Shown here: in pieces, positions 41,301-49,360 of the stretch | How positions within the stretch are numbered: the stretch's first letter is position 1 | Layout: each line of letters opens with the position of its first letter | DNA from: JAPEKQ01 sp964516845 | GTDB lineage: Bacteria > Joyebacterota > Joyebacteria > Joyebacterales > Joyebacteraceae | NCBI GenBank assembly: GCA_964516845.1 | Contig: CAZEXP010000001.1 | Span: 62,001-126,000, forward strand | Length of the DNA stretch: 64,000 nucleotides | Direction: 5' to 3' | Notes under the pieces: model-generated | Databases searched by the model: none | Told to the model about the DNA's origin: nothing | The model's input: the letters and a program-made list of their open reading frames with translations, nothing else | Translations under genes and position numbers: made by a program

Positions 41301-41900
41301 ATGGCAGGGTTCCCACCGGCGTTGGATCGACTCGTCCAGACGCTCGGCCGTTTGCCGGGCATCGGCCGCAAGTCGGCCACGCGCATCGCGCTGAAGCTCG
41401 TCTCCTCATCGGAGGCCGAGTGTCGCGAGCTGGCCGACTCGATCGTGAACGCGCGCTCGCGGACGGTGCGGTGTTCGGAGTGCGGTTCGTTCACCGAGGC
41501 GGACCCCTGCTATATCTGCACCGACTCACAGCGCGACCCCCAGATCATCTGCGTGGTTGAGCGAGCCAGCGACGTGCTTGCGCTCGAGCGCACCGGACGC
41601 TTCCGCGGCCGCTACCACGTGCTCGGCGGCGTCCTGTCTCCACTGGACGGGATAGGCCCGGAGAATCTCCGGATCGATTCGCTTCTCGGGCGCGTCGGCG
41701 CGAATCCGATCGCCGAGGTCATCCTTGCCCTCAACCCGACAGCGGAGGGTGAGGCGACATCGCTCTATCTCGCGCGGCTCATCGGCTCTCGAGGCGTCGC
41801 CGTCTCGAAGCTCGCCAGCGGTCTGCCGGTGGGCGGCGACCTCGACCTGGCCGACGAGCTGACGCTCGGGACAGCGCTCGAAGAGCGACGGACCTTCTAG
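41301..41900 (+). CDS. recR: Recombination mediator RecR
   Basis: 199 residues; works with RecO (and RecF) to load RecA on gapped DNA. It contains helix-hairpin-helix LGRLPGIGRKSATRIAL (about 12-28), the C4 zinc finger CSECGSFTEADPCYIC (about 55-70), and the Toprim domain with CVVERASDVLALERTGRFRGRYHVLGG. The start follows GGAGATGG. Order dnaX-ybaB-recR is classic. Confidence 0.96.
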   Translation: MAGFPPALDRLVQTLGRLPGIGRKSATRIALKLVSSSEAECRELADSIVNARSRTVRCSECGSFTEADPCYICTDSQRDPQIICVVERASDVLALERTGRFRGRYHVLGGVLSPLDGIGPENLRIDSLLGRVGANPIAEVILALNPTAEGEATSLYLARLIGSRGVAVSKLASGLPVGGDLDLADELTLGTALEERRTF

Positions 41901-41958
41901 GGAATACCCCGACGTCCCGTGACACCCCCATCAGAGCCCGCCGCAAGGGCGTTTGCGC

Positions 41959-41987
41959 TTGACCACCTGAAACGGGATTGGTAATCT
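41959..41987 (+). promoter_or_regulatory. Promoter for the oxidoreductase operon
   Basis: TTGACC (41959-41964), 17-bp spacer, TAATCT (41982-41987), about 60 bp before the first subunit gene. Confidence 0.65.
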
Positions 41988-42048
41988 CATACGTTGATTT
42001 GCCTACGTGGAGAACTCACGGAACGTACCGCGTGAAGGAGGATTCCGG

Positions 42049-42621
42049 ATGTCCCAGATGATGGAAATTCGGTGGCACGCCCGCGGCGGACAGGGCGCGA
42101 AGACCGCGTCGCTGCTGCTGGCGGCGGCCGCCGCGATGGAGGGGAAGTACAGCCAGGGTTTCCCGGACTACGGCCCGGAGCGGATGGGCGCCCCGATGCG
42201 CGGTTTCACGAGGATCAGCGAGGAGCCGATCCGCGTCCACTGCGCCATTGTTTCCCCGCAGATCGTGATCATTCTCGATGACACGCTTGTGAGTTCTGTC
42301 GACATAACGGCCGGGACGGATGAGGACGCGATCGTTATCGTCAACACCCTCAAGACCCCGGCTGAGATCCGAGCCGAGATCGGCAAACCGGGGCGCAAGA
42401 TCTACACGGTGAACGCGACGGGGATTGCGATCGACGAGATCGGTCGCCCGATCCCGAACGCGCCGATGCTCGGTGCGCTCATCAAGATCAAGCCGCTTCT
42501 CGAACTCGAGACGGTCAACAACCAGATCAAGAAGAAGTTCTCTCATGGATTCCGCCCTGAGGTACTCGAGGGCAACGTGCGCGCGATCAAGCGTGCGTAC
42601 GAGGAGGTTGTTTCCGAATGA
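42049..42621 (+). CDS. 2-oxoacid:ferredoxin oxidoreductase, gamma subunit
   Basis: About 190 residues. MEIRWHARGGQGAKTASLLLAAAA (about 5-28) and the YGPERMGAPMRGFTRIS block (about 44-60) are the gamma-domain signatures of pyruvate/2-ketoisovalerate:ferredoxin oxidoreductases. ATG 42049 has GAAGGAGGA at good spacing. The next gene overlaps by ATGA. The four-subunit order gamma-delta-alpha-beta matches porCDAB/vor operons of archaea and Thermotoga. Whether pyruvate or a branched-chain oxoacid is the substrate cannot be read directly; pyruvate is the more likely. Confidence 0.9.
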   Translation: MSQMMEIRWHARGGQGAKTASLLLAAAAAMEGKYSQGFPDYGPERMGAPMRGFTRISEEPIRVHCAIVSPQIVIILDDTLVSSVDITAGTDEDAIVIVNTLKTPAEIRAEIGKPGRKIYTVNATGIAIDEIGRPIPNAPMLGALIKIKPLLELETVNNQIKKKFSHGFRPEVLEGNVRAIKRAYEEVVSE

Positions 42622-42917
42622 GCGAGAAGGCTTGGACTGAGATCCCAATCGCCGGGATGATCGAAGAGGCGGGGAACGCCCAGACCTATGAGACGGGGTC
42701 CTGGAGGACCTATCGACCGGTCTGGGACAGCGGCAAGTGCATCCACTGCCTGAGCTGCTGGATTGCCTGCCCGGACTCGTCGATCCTCGTGAAGGACGGG
42801 AAGATGACGGGCATCGACCTGGATCACTGCAAGGGCTGCGGGATCTGCGCGTTCGAATGTCCGGACAAGGTTACGGCTATCGAGATGAAGCTCGAGACGG
42901 ATATCGCTGACGACTAG
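42618..42917 (+). CDS. 2-oxoacid:ferredoxin oxidoreductase, delta subunit (2[4Fe-4S] ferredoxin)
   Basis: 99 residues with two full 4Fe-4S binding sites, CIHCLSCWIACP (about 41-52) and CKGCGICAFECP (about 70-81). It carries electrons from the TPP site of the beta subunit to free ferredoxin. It overlaps the gamma gene and is followed by an 82-bp gap before alpha. Confidence 0.92.
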   Translation: MSEKAWTEIPIAGMIEEAGNAQTYETGSWRTYRPVWDSGKCIHCLSCWIACPDSSILVKDGKMTGIDLDHCKGCGICAFECPDKVTAIEMKLETDIADD

Positions 42918-42999
42918 GTTCGCAACGCGTCGGCGTCGCCGGATCCTCCGGTGAAACGCGCGCCGACGGTGAAGGAAGCGAGCGAGAAGGGAGCAAGAG

Positions 43000-44175
43000 G
43001 TGGCTAGGAGACTTATCCTCTCGGGCAACGACGCGGCCGCCGAGGCCATGCGCCAGATCGACCCGGACGTGGTCGCGGCGTTTCCCATCACACCCCAGAC
43101 CGAACTGATGCACAAGTTCGCCGAATTCGTCGCGGACGGCGACGTGAAGGCGGAATTCGTGCTCGTGGAATCCGAGCACAGCGCGATGAGCGCAACGGTC
43201 GGCGCGTCTGCCGCAGGCGCGCGCGCGATGACGGCCACGTCGGCCAACGGTCTCGCCCTCATGTGGGAGATCGTCTACATCGCCGCGTCGATGCGTCTGC
43301 CGATCGTGATGCCGGTGATCAACCGAGCGCTGTCGGGTCCAATCAACATTCACTGCGATCACAGTGACACCATGGGCTGCCGCGATTCGAGCTGGATCCA
43401 GCTCTACTCGGAGAGCGCGCAGGAAGCGTACGACAATGTGCTTCAGGCTGTCAGGATCGCCGAGCACCCGGACGTGCTCCTCCCGGTCATGGTGACGTTC
43501 GACGGCTTCATCATCAGTCACACCGCCGAGGTCCTCGATATTCTCGAGGACGCGGAGGCGCGTGAGTGGGCGGGCGACTTCAAGCCGAAGTACAGCCTGC
43601 TCGACACCGACAACCCGGTGACGTTCGGTCCGCTCGACCTGCAGGACTACTACTTCGAGCACAAGCGTCAGCAGGTCGAAGCGATGAAGAACGCGCGGGG
43701 CGTCATCCAGACGATCGGGGAGGCCTACGGGAAGCTGTCCGGCCGCCCGTATGGTCTGATCGAATCGTACCGGCTCGACGACGCCGACACCGCTCTTGTG
43801 GCGCTCGGTTCAACGGCAGGGACGACGAAGGTCGTGGTCGATGAGCTCCGCGAGGCGGGGCGCAAGGTCGGCCTGCTCAAGATACGCTCGTTCCGTCCGT
43901 TCCCTGGCCGCGAGATCGCTGATGCGCTCTCGGGCGTCAAAACGGTCGGCGTGCTCGACCGCGCCATCTCGTTCGGCGCTCCGGGCGGCCCGCTGGAGAA
44001 GGAGATCAAGGCGGCGCTCTACGGCGGCGACCAGACGGTGGGGAACTTCGTTTACGGTCTTGGAGGCCGTGACATGTCGATGGGTGATCTCAAATCCGTG
44101 TTCGACGAACTGGACGCGATCAGCGCCGGCAAGCAGTCGGTCGATGAGCCTCGGTTCGTCGGGGTCAGAGGGTAA
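43000..44175 (+). CDS. 2-oxoacid:ferredoxin oxidoreductase, alpha subunit
   Basis: 391 residues. It opens LILSGNDAAAEAMRQIDPDVVAAFPITPQTELMHKF, the alpha-subunit pattern, with the VESEHSAMSATVGASAAGARAMTATSANGLALM block (about 50-82) that lines the substrate/TPP cleft, and a C-terminal transketolase-C-like domain (ALVALGSTAGTTKVVVDELREAGRKVG). The GTG start follows GGGAG. Cofactor TPP is shared with the beta subunit. Confidence 0.92.
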   Translation: MARRLILSGNDAAAEAMRQIDPDVVAAFPITPQTELMHKFAEFVADGDVKAEFVLVESEHSAMSATVGASAAGARAMTATSANGLALMWEIVYIAASMRLPIVMPVINRALSGPINIHCDHSDTMGCRDSSWIQLYSESAQEAYDNVLQAVRIAEHPDVLLPVMVTFDGFIISHTAEVLDILEDAEAREWAGDFKPKYSLLDTDNPVTFGPLDLQDYYFEHKRQQVEAMKNARGVIQTIGEAYGKLSGRPYGLIESYRLDDADTALVALGSTAGTTKVVVDELREAGRKVGLLKIRSFRPFPGREIADALSGVKTVGVLDRAISFGAPGGPLEKEIKAALYGGDQTVGNFVYGLGGRDMSMGDLKSVFDELDAISAGKQSVDEPRFVGVRG

Positions 44176-44187
44176 GGAGGGTTTCAC

Positions 44188-45117
44188 ATGCCAGGCCTGA
44201 AGCAGCTGGCCCAGCGCGAAGAGCTGATGTCCGCAGGTCACCGCGCGTGCGCGGGGTGCCTGCCGATGACGGCGATGCGACAGATCCTGCTATCGGCAGG
44301 GAAGGACACGGTGTGCGGTTGCACGACGGGATGTGTGGAGGTTGTGACGACGATCTACCCGTACACGTCTTGGAGGACGCCTTTCATCCACAACGCGTTC
44401 GAGAACTCGGCCGCCACGATCAGCGGCGCCGAGGCCGCGTACAGATCGCTGCGGAAGCAGGGGAAGATCGACAAGAAGATCAACTTCATCGCGATGGGCG
44501 GGGACGGCGGCACGTACGATATCGGTCTGCAGGCCCTGTCGGGTGCGATGGAGCGCGGTCACAACATGCTCTACATCTGCTATGACAACGAAGCCTACAT
44601 GAACACGGGCATCCAGCGGTCCGGCGGAACGCCGAGAGGCACCGCCACATCGACGACGCCCGCCGGAAAGGTGATCCCCGGGAAGCAGCAGTATCCGAAG
44701 CCGCTCACGGAGATCATGATCGCTCACGAGATCCCGTACGTGGCCCAGGCGACGCCCGGGTATCCGAAGGACATGACCGACAAGATCGAGAAGGCTCTCT
44801 CGATCGAGGGTCCAGCCTTCATGAACGTCCTCGCGCCGTGCACGCGCGGCTGGCGCTATCCGATGGAGGAGTCCATGGATATCGCGCGCCAGGCCGTGGA
44901 GACGTGCTTCTGGCCGATCTACGAGGTCGAGCACGGCAGGATCACGGTGACCAGAAAGCCCAAGGAGAAGATCCCGATCGAGGTATGGATGAAGCGCCAG
45001 GGCCGGTTCCGTCACCTGTTCCGCGAGGAGAACAAGCACATCATCGCGGAGATCCAGGCCGACGTCGACCGGAAGTGGGAGCGTCTGCTCAAGCGTGAGG
45101 TATGGACGCAGAGCTAA
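44188..45117 (+). CDS. 2-oxoacid:ferredoxin oxidoreductase, beta subunit
   Basis: 309 residues. The TPP-binding motif is AMGGDGGTYDIGLQALSGAMERGHNMLYICYDNEAYMNTG (about 109-148; the GDG...N signature). Cysteines in HRACAGCLPM near residue 21 and CGCTTGCVEV are placed to bind the proximal 4Fe-4S cluster. A strong AAGGAGG precedes the ATG. This completes the enzyme, which couples oxoacid decarboxylation to reduced ferredoxin and implies anaerobic or microaerobic metabolism. Confidence 0.93.
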   Translation: MPGLKQLAQREELMSAGHRACAGCLPMTAMRQILLSAGKDTVCGCTTGCVEVVTTIYPYTSWRTPFIHNAFENSAATISGAEAAYRSLRKQGKIDKKINFIAMGGDGGTYDIGLQALSGAMERGHNMLYICYDNEAYMNTGIQRSGGTPRGTATSTTPAGKVIPGKQQYPKPLTEIMIAHEIPYVAQATPGYPKDMTDKIEKALSIEGPAFMNVLAPCTRGWRYPMEESMDIARQAVETCFWPIYEVEHGRITVTRKPKEKIPIEVWMKRQGRFRHLFREENKHIIAEIQADVDRKWERLLKREVWTQS

Positions 45118-45189
45118 GGGAAGTTCGGATGATCCGGCGGGCGGCCACGCACCGTCCGCCGGGAACACCCGAGAACAGCGGAGGCGCCT

Positions 45190-45690
45190 GTGCACGAGAA
45201 CCGGAGTGCCGACATGGGTCTGCTGACGCGAATCATCGCGACGGGCGGGTTCCTTGGATATGCGCCCGTAGCGCCTGCAACCGTAGGATCGTTCGGGTGC
45301 GTCGTGCTGCTCTGGTTCCTGCTTCCGCAGGTGCTTCCGGGCGCATCCCTCAGACCGCTCCTCCTGATGATCCTCTCGACGCTGGCGTTCGCCGCGATGG
45401 CCATCTGGACATCGACCCGCGCGGAGCGGGAGCTCGGTAAGGATGCGTCGCCCATCGTGGTCGACGAATTCGCCGGGATGCTCATCTCCGTCCTCTTCCT
45501 GCCGAAGACGCTGACCGTCTACGCCGTGGCCTTCGTCCTCTTCCGTATCCTCGACATCCTCAAGCCCTTCCCCGCGGCGCGCGCCGAATCCCTTCCCGGG
45601 GGATTGGGCATCGTGACTGATGACGTGGTTGCGGGTATCTACACGAACGCCCTCGTCCGGATCATGCTTCTGGTGGCCGGCGGTTCCTAG
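45190..45690 (+). CDS. pgpA: Phosphatidylglycerophosphatase A
   Basis: 166 residues with about four membrane segments. The family text TGGFLGYAPVAPATVGSFGCVVL near the N-terminus, the DASPIVVDEFAGML motif (about 86-99) and FRILDILKPFPA (about 118-129) are PgpA signatures. It removes phosphate from phosphatidylglycerol phosphate. GTG 45190 has GGAGG at 5 bases; ATG 45214 is an alternative. pgpA next to cinA is a common pairing. Confidence 0.93.
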   Translation: MHENRSADMGLLTRIIATGGFLGYAPVAPATVGSFGCVVLLWFLLPQVLPGASLRPLLLMILSTLAFAAMAIWTSTRAERELGKDASPIVVDEFAGMLISVLFLPKTLTVYAVAFVLFRILDILKPFPAARAESLPGGLGIVTDDVVAGIYTNALVRIMLLVAGGS

Positions 45691-45765
45691 CCGCGGCTGC
45701 CTCGGTCGATATCGGGAGCGAGCAGCGGAGGTCTCGGTGCTGATGACCCACCCCGGAGCGCGTTC

Positions 45766-47064
45766 ATGAGAACAGAGATCATCACGATCGGGGACGAGCT
45801 TCTCAACGGGAGCAGAACGGACACGAACGCATCGTATCTGGCGTTGCATCTCAGCGAGCTTGGCGCCGAGATCTTGCGAATGACGTCCGTCGGTGACGCA
45901 CAGCCCGTTATCGAGGAGGCGGTCCGGGAGGCGCTCAGCTGCGCCGAACTCGTTGTGATCACCGGGGGGCTCGGGCCGACGGCGGATGATCGAACGAAGC
46001 AGGCGCTCGCGCGCCTGTTCTCCTGTGACCTGGTTCTCAATGAGGAGGCGCTGGCGAGCGTCAGCGCCAGCTTCGCGCGGCGCGGCGCCGGTGTACCGGA
46101 ATCGAATGCCGCGCAGTGCATGCTCCCGGAGTGCGCGCGTCCCATCGAGAACAAGGTCGGGAGTGCCCCCGGGCTGATGATGGAACGCGAGGGCCGGTTG
46201 CTCTTCGCGCTGCCCGGCGTCCCCGCGGAGATGCGCGGGATCTTCGAGAACTACATCGCGCCGTTTCTCGAGGGGCGCGGGCTTGTTCGCTTGAAGGAGG
46301 AGCGCATGGTCCGTGTGCTCCATCTCGCGGAGTCCGAGATCGCCGACCGGGTGCATCCGATCGCGAGGAGACTCGCTCGCGTGGAGGTTGCCTATCTTCC
46401 TCATGCGGACGGGGTCGATCTGAGGATCACCGGTCGCGGCGAGTCCCGTGTGCAGGCGGCGCGGGCTGCGGAACGGGCCCAGGAGCGGATCGCGGACGTT
46501 CTCGGGGACGCGGTCTATGCCCGCGGCAGCGAATCGATCGAACGCGTCGTCGGGTATCTGCTGAGCATGCAGGGCAAGACACTCGCGGTCGCCGAATCCT
46601 GTACGGGAGGGCGGGTGGCCTGGCAGTTGACGAAGACGCCGGGAAGCTCCGAGTACTTCGCGGGTGGCATCGTGGCGTACAGCAATGACCTCAAGAAGCG
46701 GCTGCTTCGGGTCAAGGCCGGGACGCTGACGGCTCATGGTGCGGTCTCCGCCGAGGTCGCCGGTGAGATGGCGACCGGGGTGCGTGACCGGGCGAAGACC
46801 GACTACGGACTCTCCATCACGGGCATCGCCGGGCCCGGAGGCGGTACCCCCGAGAAGCCGGTCGGACTGGTGTATATCGCACTTGCCCGCAAGGGGAAGA
46901 CGGTCGTCTGGAGGCTTCTTCTCGGGCGTGGCCGTGACCGCGTGCGGCGTCGCGCGGCGGTCGCCGCGCTCGATCTGGTCCGCCGCGATCTGATGGGTCT
47001 CTCCATGGACGAGCCGCCGGCGGCATCTTCGGTGGCTCCCGACGCCGGAGGCGTGGTCGCGTGA
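45766..47064 (+). CDS. cinA: CinA family protein (competence/damage-inducible; NMN amidase domain)
   Basis: 432 residues in the full-length architecture: an N-terminal MoCF-type domain (ITIGDELLNGSRTDTNASYLA, TGGLGPTADDRTKQAL), a KH-like middle, and a C-terminal PncC amidase domain (LAVAESCTGGRVAWQLTKTPGSSEYF with the nucleophilic Ser/Thr region, then SITGIAGPGGGTPEKPVG). Family members hydrolyse ADP-ribose and deamidate NMN. It lies upstream of thpR and recA, as often seen. Confidence 0.93.
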   Translation: MRTEIITIGDELLNGSRTDTNASYLALHLSELGAEILRMTSVGDAQPVIEEAVREALSCAELVVITGGLGPTADDRTKQALARLFSCDLVLNEEALASVSASFARRGAGVPESNAAQCMLPECARPIENKVGSAPGLMMEREGRLLFALPGVPAEMRGIFENYIAPFLEGRGLVRLKEERMVRVLHLAESEIADRVHPIARRLARVEVAYLPHADGVDLRITGRGESRVQAARAAERAQERIADVLGDAVYARGSESIERVVGYLLSMQGKTLAVAESCTGGRVAWQLTKTPGSSEYFAGGIVAYSNDLKKRLLRVKAGTLTAHGAVSAEVAGEMATGVRDRAKTDYGLSITGIAGPGGGTPEKPVGLVYIALARKGKTVVWRLLLGRGRDRVRRRAAVAALDLVRRDLMGLSMDEPPAASSVAPDAGGVVA

Positions 47065-47104
47065 CCCCTGTCGTGCACGTTCCGTTCGAACGGAGCGACG
47101 CCAT

Positions 47105-47692
47105 ATGATCCGCGCATTCGTGGCTTTGGAGTTGTCGGCCGGGCTCAAAGACGGCATACTCTCACTGATCGATGAACTCCGAGGCGCCGGCGTGCGGGCC
47201 AGCTGGTCCCGCGCGGCGACGCTGCACCTGACTCTCAAGTTTCTAGGCGATGTGGAGGAGGCCCTGCTCCCGGATCTGGTGGCGGCGCTCGAGGCCGCTG
47301 CCGCTGAGGTGCCCCCTTTTGCGTTCGATACGACCTCGATGGGAGCCTTCCCATCACCGGCGCGCCCGCGCGTCGTCTGGGTCGGCGTGGAACCCTCACC
47401 AGGGCTCTGCGACCTCCAGGAGGCGGTCGAACGGGAGCTGACACCCCTCGGTTTTCCCCGGGAGAAGAGGAGTTTTCATCCCCACATCACGCTGGGAAGG
47501 ATTCGCGATACGGGGGCACTACCCCGTGACGCGCACCTTCCGGCGCTCATAGCGAAGCTTCCGGTCCCACGCGGGCGCACGGTGGCGGACGAGTTCGCGC
47601 TCATCCAGAGCACACTCTCGCCGCACGGCGCACGACACGAGACGCTCGAGGTCATCCGGCTCGGCGGAACGGATGCGGACCCACGACATTGA
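47105..47692 (+). CDS. thpR: RNA 2',3'-cyclic phosphodiesterase (2H family)
   Basis: 195 residues with the two HxTx motifs of 2H phosphoesterases: LHLTLKFLGDVE (about 40-51) and FHPHITLGRIRD (about 124-135). It begins MIRAFVALELSAGLKDGI as ThpR/LigT proteins do. In vitro the family opens 2',3'-cyclic phosphates; the physiological role is unclear. It sits in the cinA-thpR-recA neighbourhood. Confidence 0.93.
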   Translation: MIRAFVALELSAGLKDGILSLIDELRGAGVRASWSRAATLHLTLKFLGDVEEALLPDLVAALEAAAAEVPPFAFDTTSMGAFPSPARPRVVWVGVEPSPGLCDLQEAVERELTPLGFPREKRSFHPHITLGRIRDTGALPRDAHLPALIAKLPVPRGRTVADEFALIQSTLSPHGARHETLEVIRLGGTDADPRH

Positions 47693-47722
47693 CCCCTTGC
47701 CGCAATCGGCATGGAGGACAGC

Positions 47723-48787
47723 ATGGCTCAGGAGAAGGAAAAGAAGAAGGCATTGGATCTGGCGCTCTCGCAGATTGAGAAGCAGTTCGGGAAGGGTTCG
47801 ATCATGCGGCTTGGATCGGACCGGTCTGGAGAGGGCATCGAGGCCATTCCGACCGGGTCGCTCGTGCTTGACCTGGCGCTCGGGATCGGCGGCGTGCCGC
47901 GGGGGCGCGTGGTCGAGGTATTCGGCCCGGAGTCGTCGGGGAAGACGACGCTCTCGCTGCAGATGGTTGCCAACGCCCAGCGGCTCGGCGGCGTTGCGGC
48001 GTTCATCGATGCGGAACACGCCATGGACCCGGGCTACGCGCGGGCGCTCGGCGTCGATACGGACAACCTGCTGATCTCGCAGCCCGACACGGGTGAGCAG
48101 GCGCTCGACATCACGGAGATGCTCGTCAGAAGCGGCGCGGTCGACATCATCGTCATCGATTCGGTCGCGGCGCTCGTTCCGCGTGCGGAGATCGAGGGTG
48201 AGATGGGTGATACGCACGTCGGGCTCCAGGCGCGGCTGATGTCGCAGGCGCTGAGGAAGCTCGCGGGGTCCATCTCCAAGTCGAAGACGTGCGTGGTGTT
48301 CATCAACCAGATCCGGATGAAGATCGGCGTGATGTTCGGCAATCCGGAGACGACCTCGGGAGGTCGCGCGCTCAAGTTCTACGCGAGCGTGCGTCTCGAT
48401 ATCAGACGCATCGGCGCGATCAAGGCGGGAGACGTCGCGATCGGCAACAGGACGAAGGTCAAGGTGGTCAAGAACAAGGTCGCCCCGCCGTTCCGCGTTG
48501 CGGAGTTCGACATCATCTACGGCAAGGGGATCTCGTTCGAGGGCGACCTGCTCGATCTCGGCACCGAGCACAACGTTCTGTCGCGCAAGGGAACCTGGCT
48601 GGCCTTTGGGGATACACAGCTCGGCCAGGGACGGGAGAAGGCCAGAGCCTTCCTCGAGGAGAACGCCGAAGTGTGCGCGGAACTGGAGCGCGCCATCCGC
48701 GTGGCGATGGGTCTGATCCCCGGCGATGAGGCGTCTGAGGAGACCGAGGCGGAGGCGGAGCCCGTCGCCGTCGAGGCCACCTCGTAG
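47723..48787 (+). CDS. recA: Recombinase RecA
   Basis: 354 residues. Walker A is FGPESSGKTTLSLQM (about 67-81), with MAW-like EVFGPE; Walker B is DIIVIDSVAAL; loop L1 is EGEMGDTHVG and loop L2 FINQIRMKIGVMFGNPETTSGGRALKFYAS. The C-terminal tail is acidic as usual. ATG 47723 has GGAGGA 4-5 bases upstream; ATG 47711 is in frame but lies before that site. No clear LexA box was recognised in the short gap from thpR. recX follows, as in many genomes. Confidence 0.97.
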   Translation: MAQEKEKKKALDLALSQIEKQFGKGSIMRLGSDRSGEGIEAIPTGSLVLDLALGIGGVPRGRVVEVFGPESSGKTTLSLQMVANAQRLGGVAAFIDAEHAMDPGYARALGVDTDNLLISQPDTGEQALDITEMLVRSGAVDIIVIDSVAALVPRAEIEGEMGDTHVGLQARLMSQALRKLAGSISKSKTCVVFINQIRMKIGVMFGNPETTSGGRALKFYASVRLDIRRIGAIKAGDVAIGNRTKVKVVKNKVAPPFRVAEFDIIYGKGISFEGDLLDLGTEHNVLSRKGTWLAFGDTQLGQGREKARAFLEENAEVCAELERAIRVAMGLIPGDEASEETEAEAEPVAVEATS

Positions 48788-48793
48788 TCCGGG

Positions 48794-49357
48794 ATGCCGC
48801 GATACAGGAACAGAGGCGCGCGTCCCGCTCCGCGGGGAGCCGGGGCGCGCGATGACAACGAGTCGGGCGGCGCCACGGCCGGGATTCAGGCCGAGGTGGA
48901 GCGCGCCCGGGAAGCGGCGCTCAAGCTGCTGACGGTCCGCGCGAGGAGCGTTGGCGAACTCAGGGAGCGTCTGAGCCGGAAGGCGTTTGCGGAGGACGTC
49001 TGTGAGCGCATCATAGGCGACCTCACGGCGGTGGGGCTTCTGGATGACCTCGAATTCGCGCGGCTCTGGGCCGACGAGCGCGTGAGACTCCGGCCGGTCG
49101 GCAGACGACGGCTCGTTGCCGAGCTTCGAGCGAAGAAGGTCGAACCCGCGGTCATCGAAGAGGTGGCCGCGGAGATCTACGAGGAGCACGCGGAGACGGA
49201 GCTGGCGAGACGCGCTCTGAGCAGGCGGACGCGCGCGACAGGCGCCGACGCGGTCGAACGCGACCGGCGTCGGCTGGAGGGGTTTCTGCTCAGACGCGGT
49301 TTCTCGTATGCGACGGTCGCGGCGGTACTGAAGAACCCCGAGGGGGAGGACAGCTAG
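48794..49357 (+). CDS. recX: Regulatory protein RecX
   Basis: 187 residues. Helical three-repeat RecX text starts near residue 40: ALKLLTVRARSVGELRERLSRKAFAEDVCERIIGDLTAVGLLDDLEFARLWADERV. It binds RecA filaments and limits recombination. The first 35 residues are low-complexity and basic. It starts 6 bp after recA and is followed by alaS 3 bp later. Confidence 0.92.
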   Translation: MPRYRNRGARPAPRGAGARDDNESGGATAGIQAEVERAREAALKLLTVRARSVGELRERLSRKAFAEDVCERIIGDLTAVGLLDDLEFARLWADERVRLRPVGRRRLVAELRAKKVEPAVIEEVAAEIYEEHAETELARRALSRRTRATGADAVERDRRRLEGFLLRRGFSYATVAAVLKNPEGEDS

Positions 49358-49360
49358 CAG

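Noticed and set aside
44290..47238. Very long open frame on the minus strand opposite the oxidoreductase beta subunit, pgpA and cinA
   Set aside because: It is antisense to three well-recognised genes, shows no known domain, and long antisense frames are expected at this GC content.
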